DNA of 49,369 nt from NCBI GenBank assembly GCA_937988885.1, contig CALKHR010000122.1, positions 1 to 49,369 of the forward strand. The letters run 5' to 3'. The stretch's first letter is position 1; each line of letters opens with the position of its first letter. This stretch comes from an uncultured Roseiflexaceae bacterium. GTDB lineage: Bacteria > Chloroflexota > Chloroflexia > Chloroflexales > Roseiflexaceae. Below, in pieces: positions 1 through 8,402 of this stretch. Below the pieces are notes generated by a model. It made no database searches. It was given only the letters and a program-made list of their open reading frames with translations, and was not told where the DNA came from. Position numbers and translations under genes: made by a program.

Positions 1-53
1 TCAGGGGCTACGGCTCCAAGAAGCCCCCAGCCTTTCGGCGGGGGAGTAGTCAC
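1..53 (+). mobile_element. Right end of an IS200/IS605-family element (3' part of omega RNA)
   Basis: A hairpin of CCCCC (24-28) with GGGGG (40-44) and GCC/GGC around a TTTC loop is followed by AGTAGTCAC (45-53). GGGGCT (4-9) can alternatively pair with AGCCCC (22-27), which suggests a pseudoknot-like fold. This AAGCCCC...GGGGAGT-GTCA layout is the usual right end of tnpB-bearing IS200/IS605 elements and the 3' scaffold of their omega RNA. Bases after 53 would be the flank and so the guide. The left end lies outside the window. Confidence 0.65.
2..49 (+). CDS. tnpB: TnpB C-terminus (partial, runs off left edge)
   Basis: Reading from base 2, the frame gives QGLRLQEAPSLSAGE followed by TAG. 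This is a typical C-terminal tail of IS200/IS605 TnpB proteins, which often end in an EAPS...AGE-like peptide because the coding end overlaps the structured right end of the element. TnpB is an RNA-guided DNA nuclease that uses the element's own 3' RNA (omega RNA). Only 15 codons are visible, so whether the gene is intact cannot be judged. The match is from memory of the family, supported by the frame, the stop and the hairpin all coinciding. Confidence 0.65.
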   Translation, partial: QGLRLQEAPSLSAGE

Positions 54-136
54 TATCGAGGCGCATGGTTTGGTGAATGTCGCCCTGCCAAAAGCCACGC
101 TTTGTGGTGCCGAATTGGCAGGGTTTAGGATACCGT

Positions 137-1273
137 ATGCATATTGCCATTAACGCTCATCTGCTTGCCCACACGCGCAGTTTCCGGCGCGCCGGCGTCT
201 CGAACTATGTCGAAGCGCTGTTGATGCACCTGGGGCAGATCGATCAGCAGAATCGCTATAGCGTCTACACCACGCGCGGCCTGAACCGCGACGAGTTGCC
301 GCTGCCGCCGAACTTCGCCATCAAATCCAGCCGCTTGCCCACCATCAATCCACGGGTGCGCATTCCGTGGGAGCAGATGCTCGCGCCGGTGTTGCTCAAG
401 GCTGGTCGGGCCGATGTGTACCATGGCGTACTGAACGTCGCGCCGCTGTTCTGCCCGGTGCCCAGCGTGATCACCATTCACGATCTCGCCTTTATCAGTT
501 TTCCGCAGACGTTTCGGCGCGTCAACCGCACGTACCTCACCTGGGCCACCCGCGTCTCGGCCCGCCGCGCCAGCCGCATCTTGGCCGTCTCCGAGGCCAC
601 CAAGAGCGAGATCGTGCGCCTGCTCGGCATCCCGCCCGAGCGTATCATCGTGACCTACGATGCCGCCGAGTCGCGCTTTAGCCCGCCCGATCCCGCGACG
701 CTCGCGGCCTTCCGCCAACGCGCTGGCCTGCCGGAGCGCTTCATCCTGTTCATCAGCACGCTGGAGCCGCGTAAGAATGTGCCGACATTGCTGGATGCCT
801 ACGCTCAGATCGCCAAGCGCACCGATGCCCCGCTGATCATCGGCGGGGGCAAGGGCTGGCTCTACGATGAGATCTTCGCCAAGGCCGAGCAACTGAACTT
901 AGGCGATCGCGTGCGCTTCGTTGGCTATGTGCCCGGCGAGGATCTGCCGCTGTGGTACGCCGCCGCCACCGTCTTCACAATGCCGTCGCTGTACGAGGGC
1001 TTTGGCATGCCGCTGCTCGAAGCGATGTGCTGCGGCACTCCGGTGATCACGACGACAAGCAGCAGCCTGCCCGAGGTGGTCGGCGATGCGGGGATCACGG
1101 TGCCACCCACCGATGCCACAGCGCTCGGCGAGGCGATCCTGCGGGTGCTGAACGATGCCGATCTACGCGCCGAGATGCGCGAACGCGGATTCCGCCAAGC
1201 GCAGCGTTTTTCGTGGCGCACCACTGCCGAGCAGACTCTGCAAGCGTATCGCGACGCCGCCGCGGGCCGATGA
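137..1273 (+). CDS. Glycosyltransferase family 4
   Basis: The protein has 378 residues and a GT-B fold of the GT4 family (Glycos_transf_1). The start is ATG 137, giving MHIAINAHLL, with AGGA seven bases upstream. A longer reading frame from 77 adds 20 residues with no family resemblance. An N-terminal Rossmann half is followed by the donor-binding half with SRFSPPD, STLEPRKNVP and the E-x7-E motif in EGFGMPLLEAMCCGTPV. It should transfer an activated sugar to a glycan or lipid at the inner membrane face. The substrate cannot be read from sequence. It stands alone, right after a mobile element end, and the next gene is antisense. Confidence 0.9.
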   Translation: MHIAINAHLLAHTRSFRRAGVSNYVEALLMHLGQIDQQNRYSVYTTRGLNRDELPLPPNFAIKSSRLPTINPRVRIPWEQMLAPVLLKAGRADVYHGVLNVAPLFCPVPSVITIHDLAFISFPQTFRRVNRTYLTWATRVSARRASRILAVSEATKSEIVRLLGIPPERIIVTYDAAESRFSPPDPATLAAFRQRAGLPERFILFISTLEPRKNVPTLLDAYAQIAKRTDAPLIIGGGKGWLYDEIFAKAEQLNLGDRVRFVGYVPGEDLPLWYAAATVFTMPSLYEGFGMPLLEAMCCGTPVITTTSSSLPEVVGDAGITVPPTDATALGEAILRVLNDADLRAEMRERGFRQAQRFSWRTTAEQTLQAYRDAAAGR

Positions 1274-1333
1274 CTCATCAATCCTTTATCTTCTGCTCAC
1301 ACTCAGTTAAGTCGCTAATGCGATAATACTGGT

Positions 1334-1438
1334 GCGACGCCGAACTGGTCACAAGCTGCGGAGTGATCTGTCAGGCAAGCAACTTCTCCCTCCTTCACGG
1401 AACTGGGTGGGTCGGGCAGCCCACCTGGTTTCTTTTTT
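1334..1438 (+). ncRNA. Possible small RNA with C-rich segment
   Basis: An extended -10 (TG-C-GATAAT, 1319-1327) lies just after the glycosyltransferase, with no good -35. About 105 bases on there is a terminator. Between them lies CTCCCTCCTT (1386-1395), complementary to strong Shine-Dalgarno sequences, as in C-rich sRNAs that block translation starts. No reading frame spans it. It may equally be only the 3' UTR of the glycosyltransferase gene. Confidence 0.3.
1406..1438 (+). terminator. Rho-independent terminator
   Basis: GGTGGG (1406-1411) pairs with CCCACC (1420-1425) around an 8-base loop, followed by TGG and a T-rich tract (1429-1438). This ends transcription from the glycosyltransferase or from the putative small RNA. 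Confidence 0.75.
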
Positions 1439-1581
1439 AAAGCCTTATCTACCTCGTTAAGGTATCCATAGCTTCCATAAAATCCAGCTGGATGCGTGCC
1501 GCATCAAAGCCGTTTTAGCCTGCGGCAGCAATGCAGAATCGCATTATTGAGCAGATGCGCCACTTTCCTTTCAACGAAAAG

Positions 1582-1712
1582 CACTGTTATCTCGAACGGT
1601 CGAAGCCCTGAGCGAAGCGAATGGGGAGCGATCTCAATGCGCACAGCAATGCAAAACGATGAGATTTCTCGCGTCGCCTAGCGGCTTGCTCGAAATGACT
1701 ATGAGAACAGTG
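1582..1712. repeat. Degenerate dispersed repeat with terminal inverted repeats
   Basis: CACTGTT (1582-1588) and AACAGTG (1706-1712) bound a 131-bp segment containing TTATCTCGAA, GATCTCAATG, GAGATTTCTCGC and GCTCGAAATGAC. These match, in order, the building blocks of the array at 36650-37230. The rest of the 1274-1966 gap holds the terminator and otherwise AT-richer sequence without a supportable gene. Confidence 0.6.
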
Positions 1713-1966
1713 AAAGATAAAAACGATGCACTAAAACAGCTTTTCATAACAACAGTCCAATATTTAGAATCACATCCAACAGGGTTGCGAATCCACGCCC
1801 AAAGCGACGGGCGTTGAGGCTGAGACTAGTGCATTTCAAAAAAGGGGAATAAAAAAACAATAGAGGGAAACATCTCGGCGATCTCGTGATACACAAGTGC
1901 CAATCGGCGAGATGATTCCCTTTGATGCGACGGCGTCGCTACACAGGTATGGGCAGCGTATGAGCG

Positions 1967-3619
1967 CTACCGACGAGGTTGTGCAATGCTGGGCGCAATC
2001 TTGCGGCCACGAATTGTGGTGCGTTTAAGGGCACGCATGACGCGGTCGGACAAGTTGCTCGGCACTTCGACAAAAGCGAAACGCTCGAATAAATCGATTG
2101 CGCCGATCGCACGGCCTGGGATATTGGCTTCGTTGGCGATCGCGCCGACAATATCCGAAGGTCGCACCCCGTCGTCGCGCCCAATATCGAGGTACAGGCG
2201 AGTCATGCCACGGTCGGGGCCGAAGTCGCGGCGTTGACGTGGGCCTCGGTCCTCGTTGAAATCGTCGCGGCGGTGGCGCGGACGGCGCTCCTCATCGGCT
2301 GGCTCGGCGGCGGCGAGTGGGTCGCCATCAACCGTAGTTGGCTCGCCAAGCAGCAGGCGGAAGGCAGCGGCGGCCAGGTCGGTCGGGCTGTATTCTTCGC
2401 CCATTTGCTCGGCCATAATCTGGTATTGCTCCAGATTGCCCTGCTCGATGATTTCGCGCAACGTCTCTTTAAACGATTCACGCCGACGAGCGATCACGTC
2501 GGAGATGGTGGCCAGTCGCACGCGCTGGATGGTTGCGCCCGTCACGCGCTCGATGTAACGGAGCAGACGGCGCTCGCGTGGCGTCACCAGCGTGATGGCG
2601 GCACCCGTGCGCCCGGCTCGACCAGTGCGGCCAATGCGGTGCACGTACACTTCCGGGTCGAGCGGAATGTCGTAGTTGATGACGTGCGAGATGTGATCGA
2701 TATCGAGACCACGCGCCGCCACGTCGGTCGCGACGAGCAACTCAACTTGGCCGCTGCGGAAGCGCGACATCACGCGATCGCGTTGCACCTGGCTCAGGTC
2801 GCCGTGCAGCGTCTCGGCGGGGAAGGCCCGTGCGATCAGGCGTTCGCCGAGCGCATCGACTTCGCTCTTGGTGCGGCAGAAGATGATCGCCGATGTGGGC
2901 ATCTCGAAGTCGAGGATGCGCGCAAGCACTTCGAACTTGTCGCGAGCACCGACTTCGTAGTACACCTGGCGGATCTGCGGCACCGTCATTTGCTCGGCAG
3001 CGACGGTGATCCGTTCCGGCGAGCGCATGTACTTGCGGGCGAGTTCGGCGATCGGTGCGGGCATCGTCGCCGAGAAGAGTGCCGTCTGGCGTTCGGGTGG
3101 TGTTTCGGCCAGGATGGCTTCGATATCCTCGACAAAGCCCATATCGAGCATTTCGTCGGCCTCGTCGAGTACGACGATGCGTACCCGCTCGAGATTCAGG
3201 GTGCCGCGCCCGATATGATCGAGAATTCGTCCGGGTGTGCCAACCACCACCTGCACACCGCGATCGAGGGCGCGGAGTTGCCGTTCGATGGGCTGACCAC
3301 CGTAGACGGGGAGGATACTTATATGGTTATGCTTGCCATACGAGTGAAACGCTTCGGCCACTTGCATGGCGAGCTCTCGTGTTGGCGTCATCACCAAAGC
3401 TTGAGGGGTGCGCAGTGTCGGATCGAGCCGTTCGATGATCGGCAGGGCGAAGGCTGCCGTCTTCCCGGTGCCTGTCTGCGCCTGTGCGATCACGTCGACC
3501 CCCTCAAGGAGACGTGCAATGGTCCGTGCTTGGATTGAGGTCGGCTCTTCGTAGCCAAGCTCTGTGATAGCTTGTACGATCGACGGGCTTAATCCAAGTT
3601 CTTCAAAGCTGATTGCCAC
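1967..3619 (-). CDS. deaD: DEAD-box ATP-dependent RNA helicase with DbpA-type RNA-binding tail
   Basis: 550 residues. The core motifs are in order: Q motif (PTSIQARTI), Walker A AQTGTGKT, DEAD in VLDEADEML, SAT, and HRIGRTGRAG. After residue 450 comes an Arg/Asp-rich linker, and the last about 75 residues (from RLYLDIGRDDGV) match the DbpA/CsdA C-terminal RRM-like domain. This is the CsdA/DeaD architecture: ATP-driven RNA unwinding in ribosome assembly, cold adaptation and mRNA decay. It is a single-gene unit with its own consensus promoter and a leader of about 55 bases. That leader may mediate cold-shock control, which is inference. Confidence 0.95.
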   Translation of the reverse strand: MAISFEELGLSPSIVQAITELGYEEPTSIQARTIARLLEGVDVIAQAQTGTGKTAAFALPIIERLDPTLRTPQALVMTPTRELAMQVAEAFHSYGKHNHISILPVYGGQPIERQLRALDRGVQVVVGTPGRILDHIGRGTLNLERVRIVVLDEADEMLDMGFVEDIEAILAETPPERQTALFSATMPAPIAELARKYMRSPERITVAAEQMTVPQIRQVYYEVGARDKFEVLARILDFEMPTSAIIFCRTKSEVDALGERLIARAFPAETLHGDLSQVQRDRVMSRFRSGQVELLVATDVAARGLDIDHISHVINYDIPLDPEVYVHRIGRTGRAGRTGAAITLVTPRERRLLRYIERVTGATIQRVRLATISDVIARRRESFKETLREIIEQGNLEQYQIMAEQMGEEYSPTDLAAAAFRLLLGEPTTVDGDPLAAAEPADEERRPRHRRDDFNEDRGPRQRRDFGPDRGMTRLYLDIGRDDGVRPSDIVGAIANEANIPGRAIGAIDLFERFAFVEVPSNLSDRVMRALKRTTIRGRKIAPSIAQPRR

Positions 3620-3681
3620 AATCCAACCTTCTTAACATAAAACAGCAGTTAACCGATGTGCGGAATGCACTTGGGTCTACC

Positions 3682-3710
3682 ATTATGCTGCGAATATGGG
3701 GCGTTGTCAA
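3682..3710 (-). promoter_or_regulatory. Promoter of the DEAD-box helicase gene
   Basis: On the minus strand, TTGACA (3705-3710) and CATAAT (3682-3687) are separated by 17 bases. The predicted start near 3675 leaves about 55 bases of leader before ATG 3619. The -35 box overlaps the stop codon of the upstream LLM gene. Confidence 0.75.
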
Positions 3711-4744
3711 ATAGTTGCTATCAATAATTGTGCTACAGTTGTGGTACTTTCTGGTGTGAACGGCATAATATTGAGCGTGCTCACAGGGCTTCGTTGCCAT
3801 TCGCGGAGGAGGTGCTGAACCCGTTCGCGAGGACCGCACAGTGCGAGTTCATCGACGAGTTCATCGGGCACTGCGGCGATTGCTGCGGCTTTATTGCCAG
3901 ACAGGTAGAGGTCTTGGATCTGCGATGCGGCGCTTTGATAGCCGTAGCGGCACACAAGATCGTTATAGAAGTTCGCGCCACGGGCGCCCATGCCACCGAT
4001 GTACAGCGCCAGGAACGGCTTGATCATTGTGCGGCAGGCATCGACATCCGGCCCGATCGCAACAGGGACGCTCGGCGCAATATCGAATTGTTGGAGGGTT
4101 TTGTTGCCCGCTTTGGCGAAACCCGCTTCGATCAGCGGTTGGTACACCTTCTCGTAGTGGCGGGGCGCGAAGAGGATCGGCAGCCAGCCATCGGCGATCT
4201 CGGCGGTCAACTCCACGTTCTTCGGGCCGATCGCTGCTAGGTAGATCGGGATGTCGGGCCGCCCGTGGATGATGCTCTTGAGCGGTTTGCCGAGGCCACT
4301 GGCATCGGCGCCACGGTAGGGGATCTGATAGTAGGTGCCCTGATGTTCGAGCGGTTGTTCGCGGCGGAGGATGGCCCGCACAATCGAGACATATTCGCGG
4401 GTGCGTTGCAGCGGCTTGCCGTAGGGTTGGCCGTGCCAGCCCTCGACCACCTGCGGCCCCGAGAGGCCCAACCCCAGCAGGAAGCGCCCGCCGGAGAGTT
4501 GATCGAGCGTCATCGCGGTCATCGCGGTCATCGCGGGCGTGCGGGCGTGCATCTGCATGATCGCGGTGCCCAAGCGCACGCGCGAGGTCTGCGCGCCGAT
4601 CCAGGCTAGCGGCGTGATGCAGTCCGAGCCGTAGGCTTCCGATGTCCAAACCGCGAACAGACCTTGTTGGTCGGCCTGTTTGATCTGCTCGATCGGCAAC
4701 TCGATGCGTTCGCCCGAATAGCCGAGCATAACACCTAGGCGCAT
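3707..4744 (-). CDS. LLM-class (F420-dependent type) oxidoreductase
   Basis: 345 residues from MRLGVMLGYSG. The ATG at 4744 was chosen because the 43 residues upstream overlap the ruvC coding end in another frame and show no family match. The luciferase-like TIM barrel is evident in VRLGTAIMQ, TLDQLSGGRFLLGLGLSGPQVVEG and the AEIADGWLPILF segment. Members use F420 or FMN to move hydride onto varied substrates, and the substrate here is unknown. It lies 43 bp after ruvC, probably in the same transcript as yebC-ruvC. The coding DNA carries a small 9-bp microrepeat encoding TAMTAMTAM. Confidence 0.88.
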   Translation of the reverse strand: MRLGVMLGYSGERIELPIEQIKQADQQGLFAVWTSEAYGSDCITPLAWIGAQTSRVRLGTAIMQMHARTPAMTAMTAMTLDQLSGGRFLLGLGLSGPQVVEGWHGQPYGKPLQRTREYVSIVRAILRREQPLEHQGTYYQIPYRGADASGLGKPLKSIIHGRPDIPIYLAAIGPKNVELTAEIADGWLPILFAPRHYEKVYQPLIEAGFAKAGNKTLQQFDIAPSVPVAIGPDVDACRTMIKPFLALYIGGMGARGANFYNDLVCRYGYQSAASQIQDLYLSGNKAAAIAAVPDELVDELALCGPRERVQHLLREWQRSPVSTLNIMPFTPESTTTVAQLLIATI

Positions 4745-4787
4745 AGGCGTCTCTTTCTGCTCTGGCCGCTGATGATGCTCAGGGCAT

Positions 4788-5291
4788 TTAGCGGCGTTTT
4801 GTTTCGGCGATGCGGTTGAGCATTGGGGCGGCGTAGCTATGGCAGATCGCGATGGCGAGCGCGTCGGCGGCATCGTCGGGGCGGGGGATGCTCTTGAGCC
4901 GCAACGTCATGCGCACCATCTCCTGCATCTGCTTTTTGTCCGCGCCTCCGTAGCCCGTCACCGCTTGCTTGACTTCAGTGGGTTTGTACTCGTGGATGGG
5001 CACGCTCGCTTGGGCCAGCGCGAGCATTGCCACGCCGCGTGCCTGGCCGACGCCGATGGCTGTGTTGACATTCTTGCCAAAGAACAGCTCCTCGACGGCG
5101 GCGGCTTCGGGCGAGTAGGTGCGCAACAGGTTGCACAAACCGTCGTACAGCATAAGCAGCCGATCTTGAGCGGCCATGCCCGCTGGGGTGGTGAGTGCGC
5201 CGAAATCGACCATGGTGAGCGTGCCGCCGGAGGCATCGACAATGCCCCAGCCCATAATCGCGATCCCAGGATCGATTCCGAGTGTGCGCAT
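4788..5291 (-). CDS. ruvC: Crossover junction endodeoxyribonuclease RuvC
   Basis: 167 residues, a normal RuvC length. The RNase H-like catalytic carboxylates are visible: Asp7 in GIDPG, Glu67/68 in VEELFF, and Asp140 and Asp143 in PDDAADALA. It cuts Holliday junctions symmetrically during recombination repair. yebC lies just upstream (78-bp gap), the common yebC-ruvC arrangement, but ruvA and ruvB do not follow. Instead an LLM oxidoreductase does. Confidence 0.96.
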   Translation of the reverse strand: MRTLGIDPGIAIMGWGIVDASGGTLTMVDFGALTTPAGMAAQDRLLMLYDGLCNLLRTYSPEAAAVEELFFGKNVNTAIGVGQARGVAMLALAQASVPIHEYKPTEVKQAVTGYGGADKKQMQEMVRMTLRLKSIPRPDDAADALAIAICHSYAAPMLNRIAETKRR

Positions 5292-5369
5292 AGTGTAATC
5301 CTAAAAAGGAAAAAGCACGAAGCCAAAGCCTCGCGGAGTACACGAGATCGGCCCGTACTTTTTCGGCAA

Positions 5370-6128
5370 TTATGCGTTGGCAAACTGTTCAGCTAGCTCG
5401 TCGCTCAGGTTCAGGTTGGTGTACACCTTCTGAACGTCGTCGAGGTCCTCGAGCTTTTCGACCAGTTTCAGCGCCTTGATCGCCTCGGCAGGTTCGACAT
5501 CGATCAGCGTCTTAGCGCGCATAAACTTCTCGGCGCTGCTGATCGTGAGGCCGTGGGCCAACAGAGCTTGGCGCACAGTGGCCAACTGCTTGAACTCGGT
5601 GTAGACCTCGATCGTGTCATCACCGATCTCGACGTCGGTGGCACCGGCGTCGATCGCCAGCAGCATCACTTCGTCGGGGTCGAGCGAGGGGGTCAGCTCA
5701 ATGGTAATCAAACCCTGCTGCTCGAACATCCACGCCACCGAGCCTGGCTCGCCAGGGTTGCCGCCCGCCTTGTTGATCGTTGAGCGAACCTCGGCGTTGG
5801 TGCGGTTGCGGTTATCGGTCGCGGCTTCGATCAGCAGCGCAACGCCGCCGGGAGCGTAGCCCTCGTAGCTGATCTCTTCGATTGCAGCTTCGCCGCTCTT
5901 ACCGAGACCACGGTCGATCGCCCGCTGGATATTCTCAGAGGGCATGTTGCTTGAGCGGGCCTTATCGACAGCAAGGCGTAGGCGGAAGTTTGCATCAGGG
6001 TCGCCGCTACCGCCTTCGCGCGTGGCGATGGTGATGTCGCGCGCAAGTTTGGTGAAAAGTTGGCCGCGGCGCTGATCGAGCACGCCTTTGGTGCGGCGAA
6101 TTGAATGCCATTTTGAGTGGCCTGACAT
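5370..6128 (-). CDS. yebC: YebC/PmpR (TACO1) family protein
   Basis: 252 residues, full length. It starts with the family signature MSGHSKWHSI and then KLARDITIATREGG and NMPSENIQRAI. Homologues were described as DNA-binding regulators, and more recent work ties YebC/TACO1 to translation of proline-rich stretches. It is the first gene of the yebC-ruvC-LLM unit, with a strong extended -10 promoter giving a leader of about 32 bases. Confidence 0.96.
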   Translation of the reverse strand: MSGHSKWHSIRRTKGVLDQRRGQLFTKLARDITIATREGGSGDPDANFRLRLAVDKARSSNMPSENIQRAIDRGLGKSGEAAIEEISYEGYAPGGVALLIEAATDNRNRTNAEVRSTINKAGGNPGEPGSVAWMFEQQGLITIELTPSLDPDEVMLLAIDAGATDVEIGDDTIEVYTEFKQLATVRQALLAHGLTISSAEKFMRAKTLIDVEPAEAIKALKLVEKLEDLDDVQKVYTNLNLSDELAEQFANA

Positions 6129-6166
6129 ATCGAGTCTCCTGGTGGGTAGCTTTCAATCTGGTTGAT

Positions 6167-6175
6167 ATTATAGCA
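6167..6175 (-). promoter_or_regulatory. Extended -10 promoter of yebC
   Basis: The minus strand reads TGCTATAAT, a perfect extended -10, with no convincing -35. The start would fall near 6160, 32 bases before the yebC ATG. Confidence 0.6.
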
Positions 6176-6215
6176 CAGCCACTACGCCGAACGGATGACC
6201 GCGCTAAGACATAGA

Positions 6216-6246
6216 GAAAGGAGCGAACCCGTAGGTTGCTCCTTTC
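6216..6246 (-). terminator. Hairpin terminator after ftsH
   Basis: GAAAGGAGC (6216-6224) pairs with GCTCCTTTC (6238-6246), and inner AACC/GGTT closes a CGTA loop with one bulged G. On the minus strand a pyrimidine-rich TTTCTCTATG stretch overlaps the end of the stem. It separates ftsH from yebC. Confidence 0.6.
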
Positions 6247-6266
6247 GTGTTGCGGTCCGATTGTAG

Positions 6267-8186
6267 TTACAATGTCGGTGGCGTAGCCGTAACAGGTGCG
6301 GCAGTGCCATTGCCATTGCTGGTGATGCGGAAATCGCTCGGATTGATCTTCTGGACACGGCCCAGCAGGTCGCGCAACCGATCGCCATCAAGCGTTTCGT
6401 ACTCAATCAATGCGCTGGCAACATCGTTGAGCACATCACGATTGTTGACGAGGATATGGCGTGCGCGCTGCTCGGCTTCCAAAGCGATGCGATGCACTTC
6501 CTCATCGATCTGGCGAGCGACTTCATCGCTATAGTTGCGCTGTTCGCTGATCTCGCGGCCTAGGAAGATCAACTCCTCCTTCTCGCCGAAGGCGATCGGG
6601 CCGAGCTTATCGCTCATACCGAAGCGTGTCACCATTGCACGGGCGATCCGCGTGAGATGCGCGATATCGCTCGATGCGCCAGTGCTGATCTCGTTGGGGC
6701 CGAACACCAATTCCTCGGCGAGGCGACCACCCAGCGCGACGGCCAAGTCGGCCTCGAACTGCGAGAGCGTGGTGTAGCGCAGGCGATCTTCCTCGGGGAG
6801 GAAGCGTGCGTAGCCACCAGCGCGACCGCGCGGCACGATTGTGACCTTCAGCAGTTGATCGGCGTTGGGCATACCTGCCGCGACGACCGCGTGGCCGGCC
6901 TCGTGGAACGAGACCAACATCTTCTCGCGCTCGGTCATCACGCGGCTGCGGCGCTCGGGGCCACCGAAGGCCACACGCTCCACAGCGTCCTGCAGTTCCG
7001 CCATGCTGATCTTCTTCTTCGAGCGGCGAGCGGCCAGAATAGCTGCCTCGTTGATGGCGTTAGCTAGATCAGCACCGGAGAAACCGGGCGTCTGCTTCGC
7101 CAGCAGTTCGAGGTTGATATCGTCGGCCAGCGGCTTGCCCTTGGTGTGCACCTTCAGGACTTCCACACGGCCCTTGACATCGGGAGCATCCAGCACGACT
7201 TGGCGGTCGAAGCGACCGGGGCGCACCAATGCCGGGTCGAGCACGTCGGGGCGGTTCGTCGCCGCGATGACGATCACGTTGGTATTGGTGTCGAAGCCGT
7301 CCATCTCGACCAGGATCTGGTTCAGGGTCTGCTCGCGCTCATCGTGCGAGCCACCCAGGCCAGCGCCGCGTTGGCGGCCTACCGCGTCGATCTCATCGAT
7401 AAAGACGATACAGGGTGCGTTGCGCTTCGCTTGGTCGAACAAGTCGCGCACGCGGCTCGCACCGACACCCACGAACATTTCAACGAATTCCGAGCCCGAG
7501 ATCGAGAAGAACGGCACACCCGCTTCGCCAGCCACAGCGCGCGAGAGCAGCGTCTTACCGGTTCCGGGCGGGCCCACCATCAGCACGCCACGCGGGATGC
7601 GCGCACCCAGAGCGGCGAACTTGTCGGGGAACTTCAGGAACTCGACTACCTCGGTGAGGTCCTGCTTGGCTTCCTCTTGCCCGGCGACATCCGCGAAGGT
7701 GATCGTGGGTTTGTCGCCAGAGAACATGCGGGCTCGGCTCTTGCCGAACGAGAGCGCTTGGTTGTTGGAGCCTTGCGCCTGCCGCATAAAGAAGATGAAG
7801 AAGCCGATCATCAGCAGGAACGGCAGCAAGATAGTGAAAATATTCAGAAGGCTGCCCCAAGCGGGCGCACCCTCAACCACTACTTTGACATTATCCAGTG
7901 GCACGCCTGCGTTCAACAACAACTGCGTGATACTGCCCTCGGATTCGAGGCGCGAGTGATAGGTCTTATCTGGTTCAGCCTTGTACTTCACCAGGATATC
8001 ATTGCTGCCGGTCTGGGCAGTAATGGTATCGATCAGACCGCTCTTGGCATCGTTGATGACCTCTGAGATGCCTTTCTCAGTTGTCTGCCCTTGAGAGCTA
8101 TTCAAATAATTGAACAACAATGCAAGTGCTGCCACGAGGATGATTAAATAGACAAAGCTATTTTTTAGCCAGCGATTATCTCCCAT
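6267..8186 (-). CDS. ftsH: ATP-dependent zinc metalloprotease FtsH
   Basis: 639 residues. Two N-terminal membrane segments (about residues 11-28 and 113-134) flank a periplasmic domain. Then come the AAA module with Walker A GPPGTGKT (205-212), Walker B CIVFIDEID and the second region of homology (AATNRPDVLDPALVRPGRFD), and the zinc site HEAGH (428-432). It is a membrane-anchored hexamer that degrades misfolded membrane proteins and short-lived regulators. The tilS-hpt-ftsH order is a widespread conserved cluster. It has its own promoter inside a 216-bp leader region, so it need not depend on tilS-hpt transcription. Confidence 0.98.
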   Translation of the reverse strand: MGDNRWLKNSFVYLIILVAALALLFNYLNSSQGQTTEKGISEVINDAKSGLIDTITAQTGSNDILVKYKAEPDKTYHSRLESEGSITQLLLNAGVPLDNVKVVVEGAPAWGSLLNIFTILLPFLLMIGFFIFFMRQAQGSNNQALSFGKSRARMFSGDKPTITFADVAGQEEAKQDLTEVVEFLKFPDKFAALGARIPRGVLMVGPPGTGKTLLSRAVAGEAGVPFFSISGSEFVEMFVGVGASRVRDLFDQAKRNAPCIVFIDEIDAVGRQRGAGLGGSHDEREQTLNQILVEMDGFDTNTNVIVIAATNRPDVLDPALVRPGRFDRQVVLDAPDVKGRVEVLKVHTKGKPLADDINLELLAKQTPGFSGADLANAINEAAILAARRSKKKISMAELQDAVERVAFGGPERRSRVMTEREKMLVSFHEAGHAVVAAGMPNADQLLKVTIVPRGRAGGYARFLPEEDRLRYTTLSQFEADLAVALGGRLAEELVFGPNEISTGASSDIAHLTRIARAMVTRFGMSDKLGPIAFGEKEELIFLGREISEQRNYSDEVARQIDEEVHRIALEAEQRARHILVNNRDVLNDVASALIEYETLDGDRLRDLLGRVQKINPSDFRITSNGNGTAAPVTATPPTL

Positions 8187-8206
8187 AATGTGTCTCGCTC
8201 CCTCCC

Positions 8207-8221
8207 AGGAGCTAAGCTCCT
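8207..8221. promoter_or_regulatory. Perfect dyad in the ftsH leader
   Basis: AGGAGCT-A-AGCTCCT is a 7-bp perfect inverted repeat around one base. It lies between the ftsH promoter and start codon, directly before the GGGAGG Shine-Dalgarno (8201-8206, minus strand). It is too tight for an RNA hairpin loop, so a protein-binding dyad is the simpler reading. Confidence 0.35.
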
Positions 8222-8288
8222 CTTTAGAAAGGCTGGGGTCCGTGTAGGAGGTGAAGGCCTTTATTCACGGATGTGCAGATTTGCCGCC

Positions 8289-8318
8289 ATTATACCAAAT
8301 CGGTCCTATGGGCGGCAA
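8289..8318 (-). promoter_or_regulatory. Promoter of ftsH
   Basis: Minus-strand TTGCCG (8313-8318) is followed, after 18 bases, by TATAAT (8289-8294). A TGG just before it makes an extended -10. The start would be near 8282, leaving about 96 bases of leader. Confidence 0.65.
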
Positions 8319-8402
8319 GGTAACGAGATCACAATTCTTGTACTGGATTCTGTGTTTTTTAGGATCTCTTATACTTTGTTAATACTTTGCCCACAATTGC
8401 GT

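Noticed and set aside
1334..1438. SRP RNA or 6S RNA
   Set aside because: The SRP core motif is missing and no closing stem of the 6S type could be drawn.
2234..3538. Long plus-strand reading frame over the helicase gene
   Set aside because: It is a shadow: the minus strand encodes an intact DEAD-box protein with all motifs.
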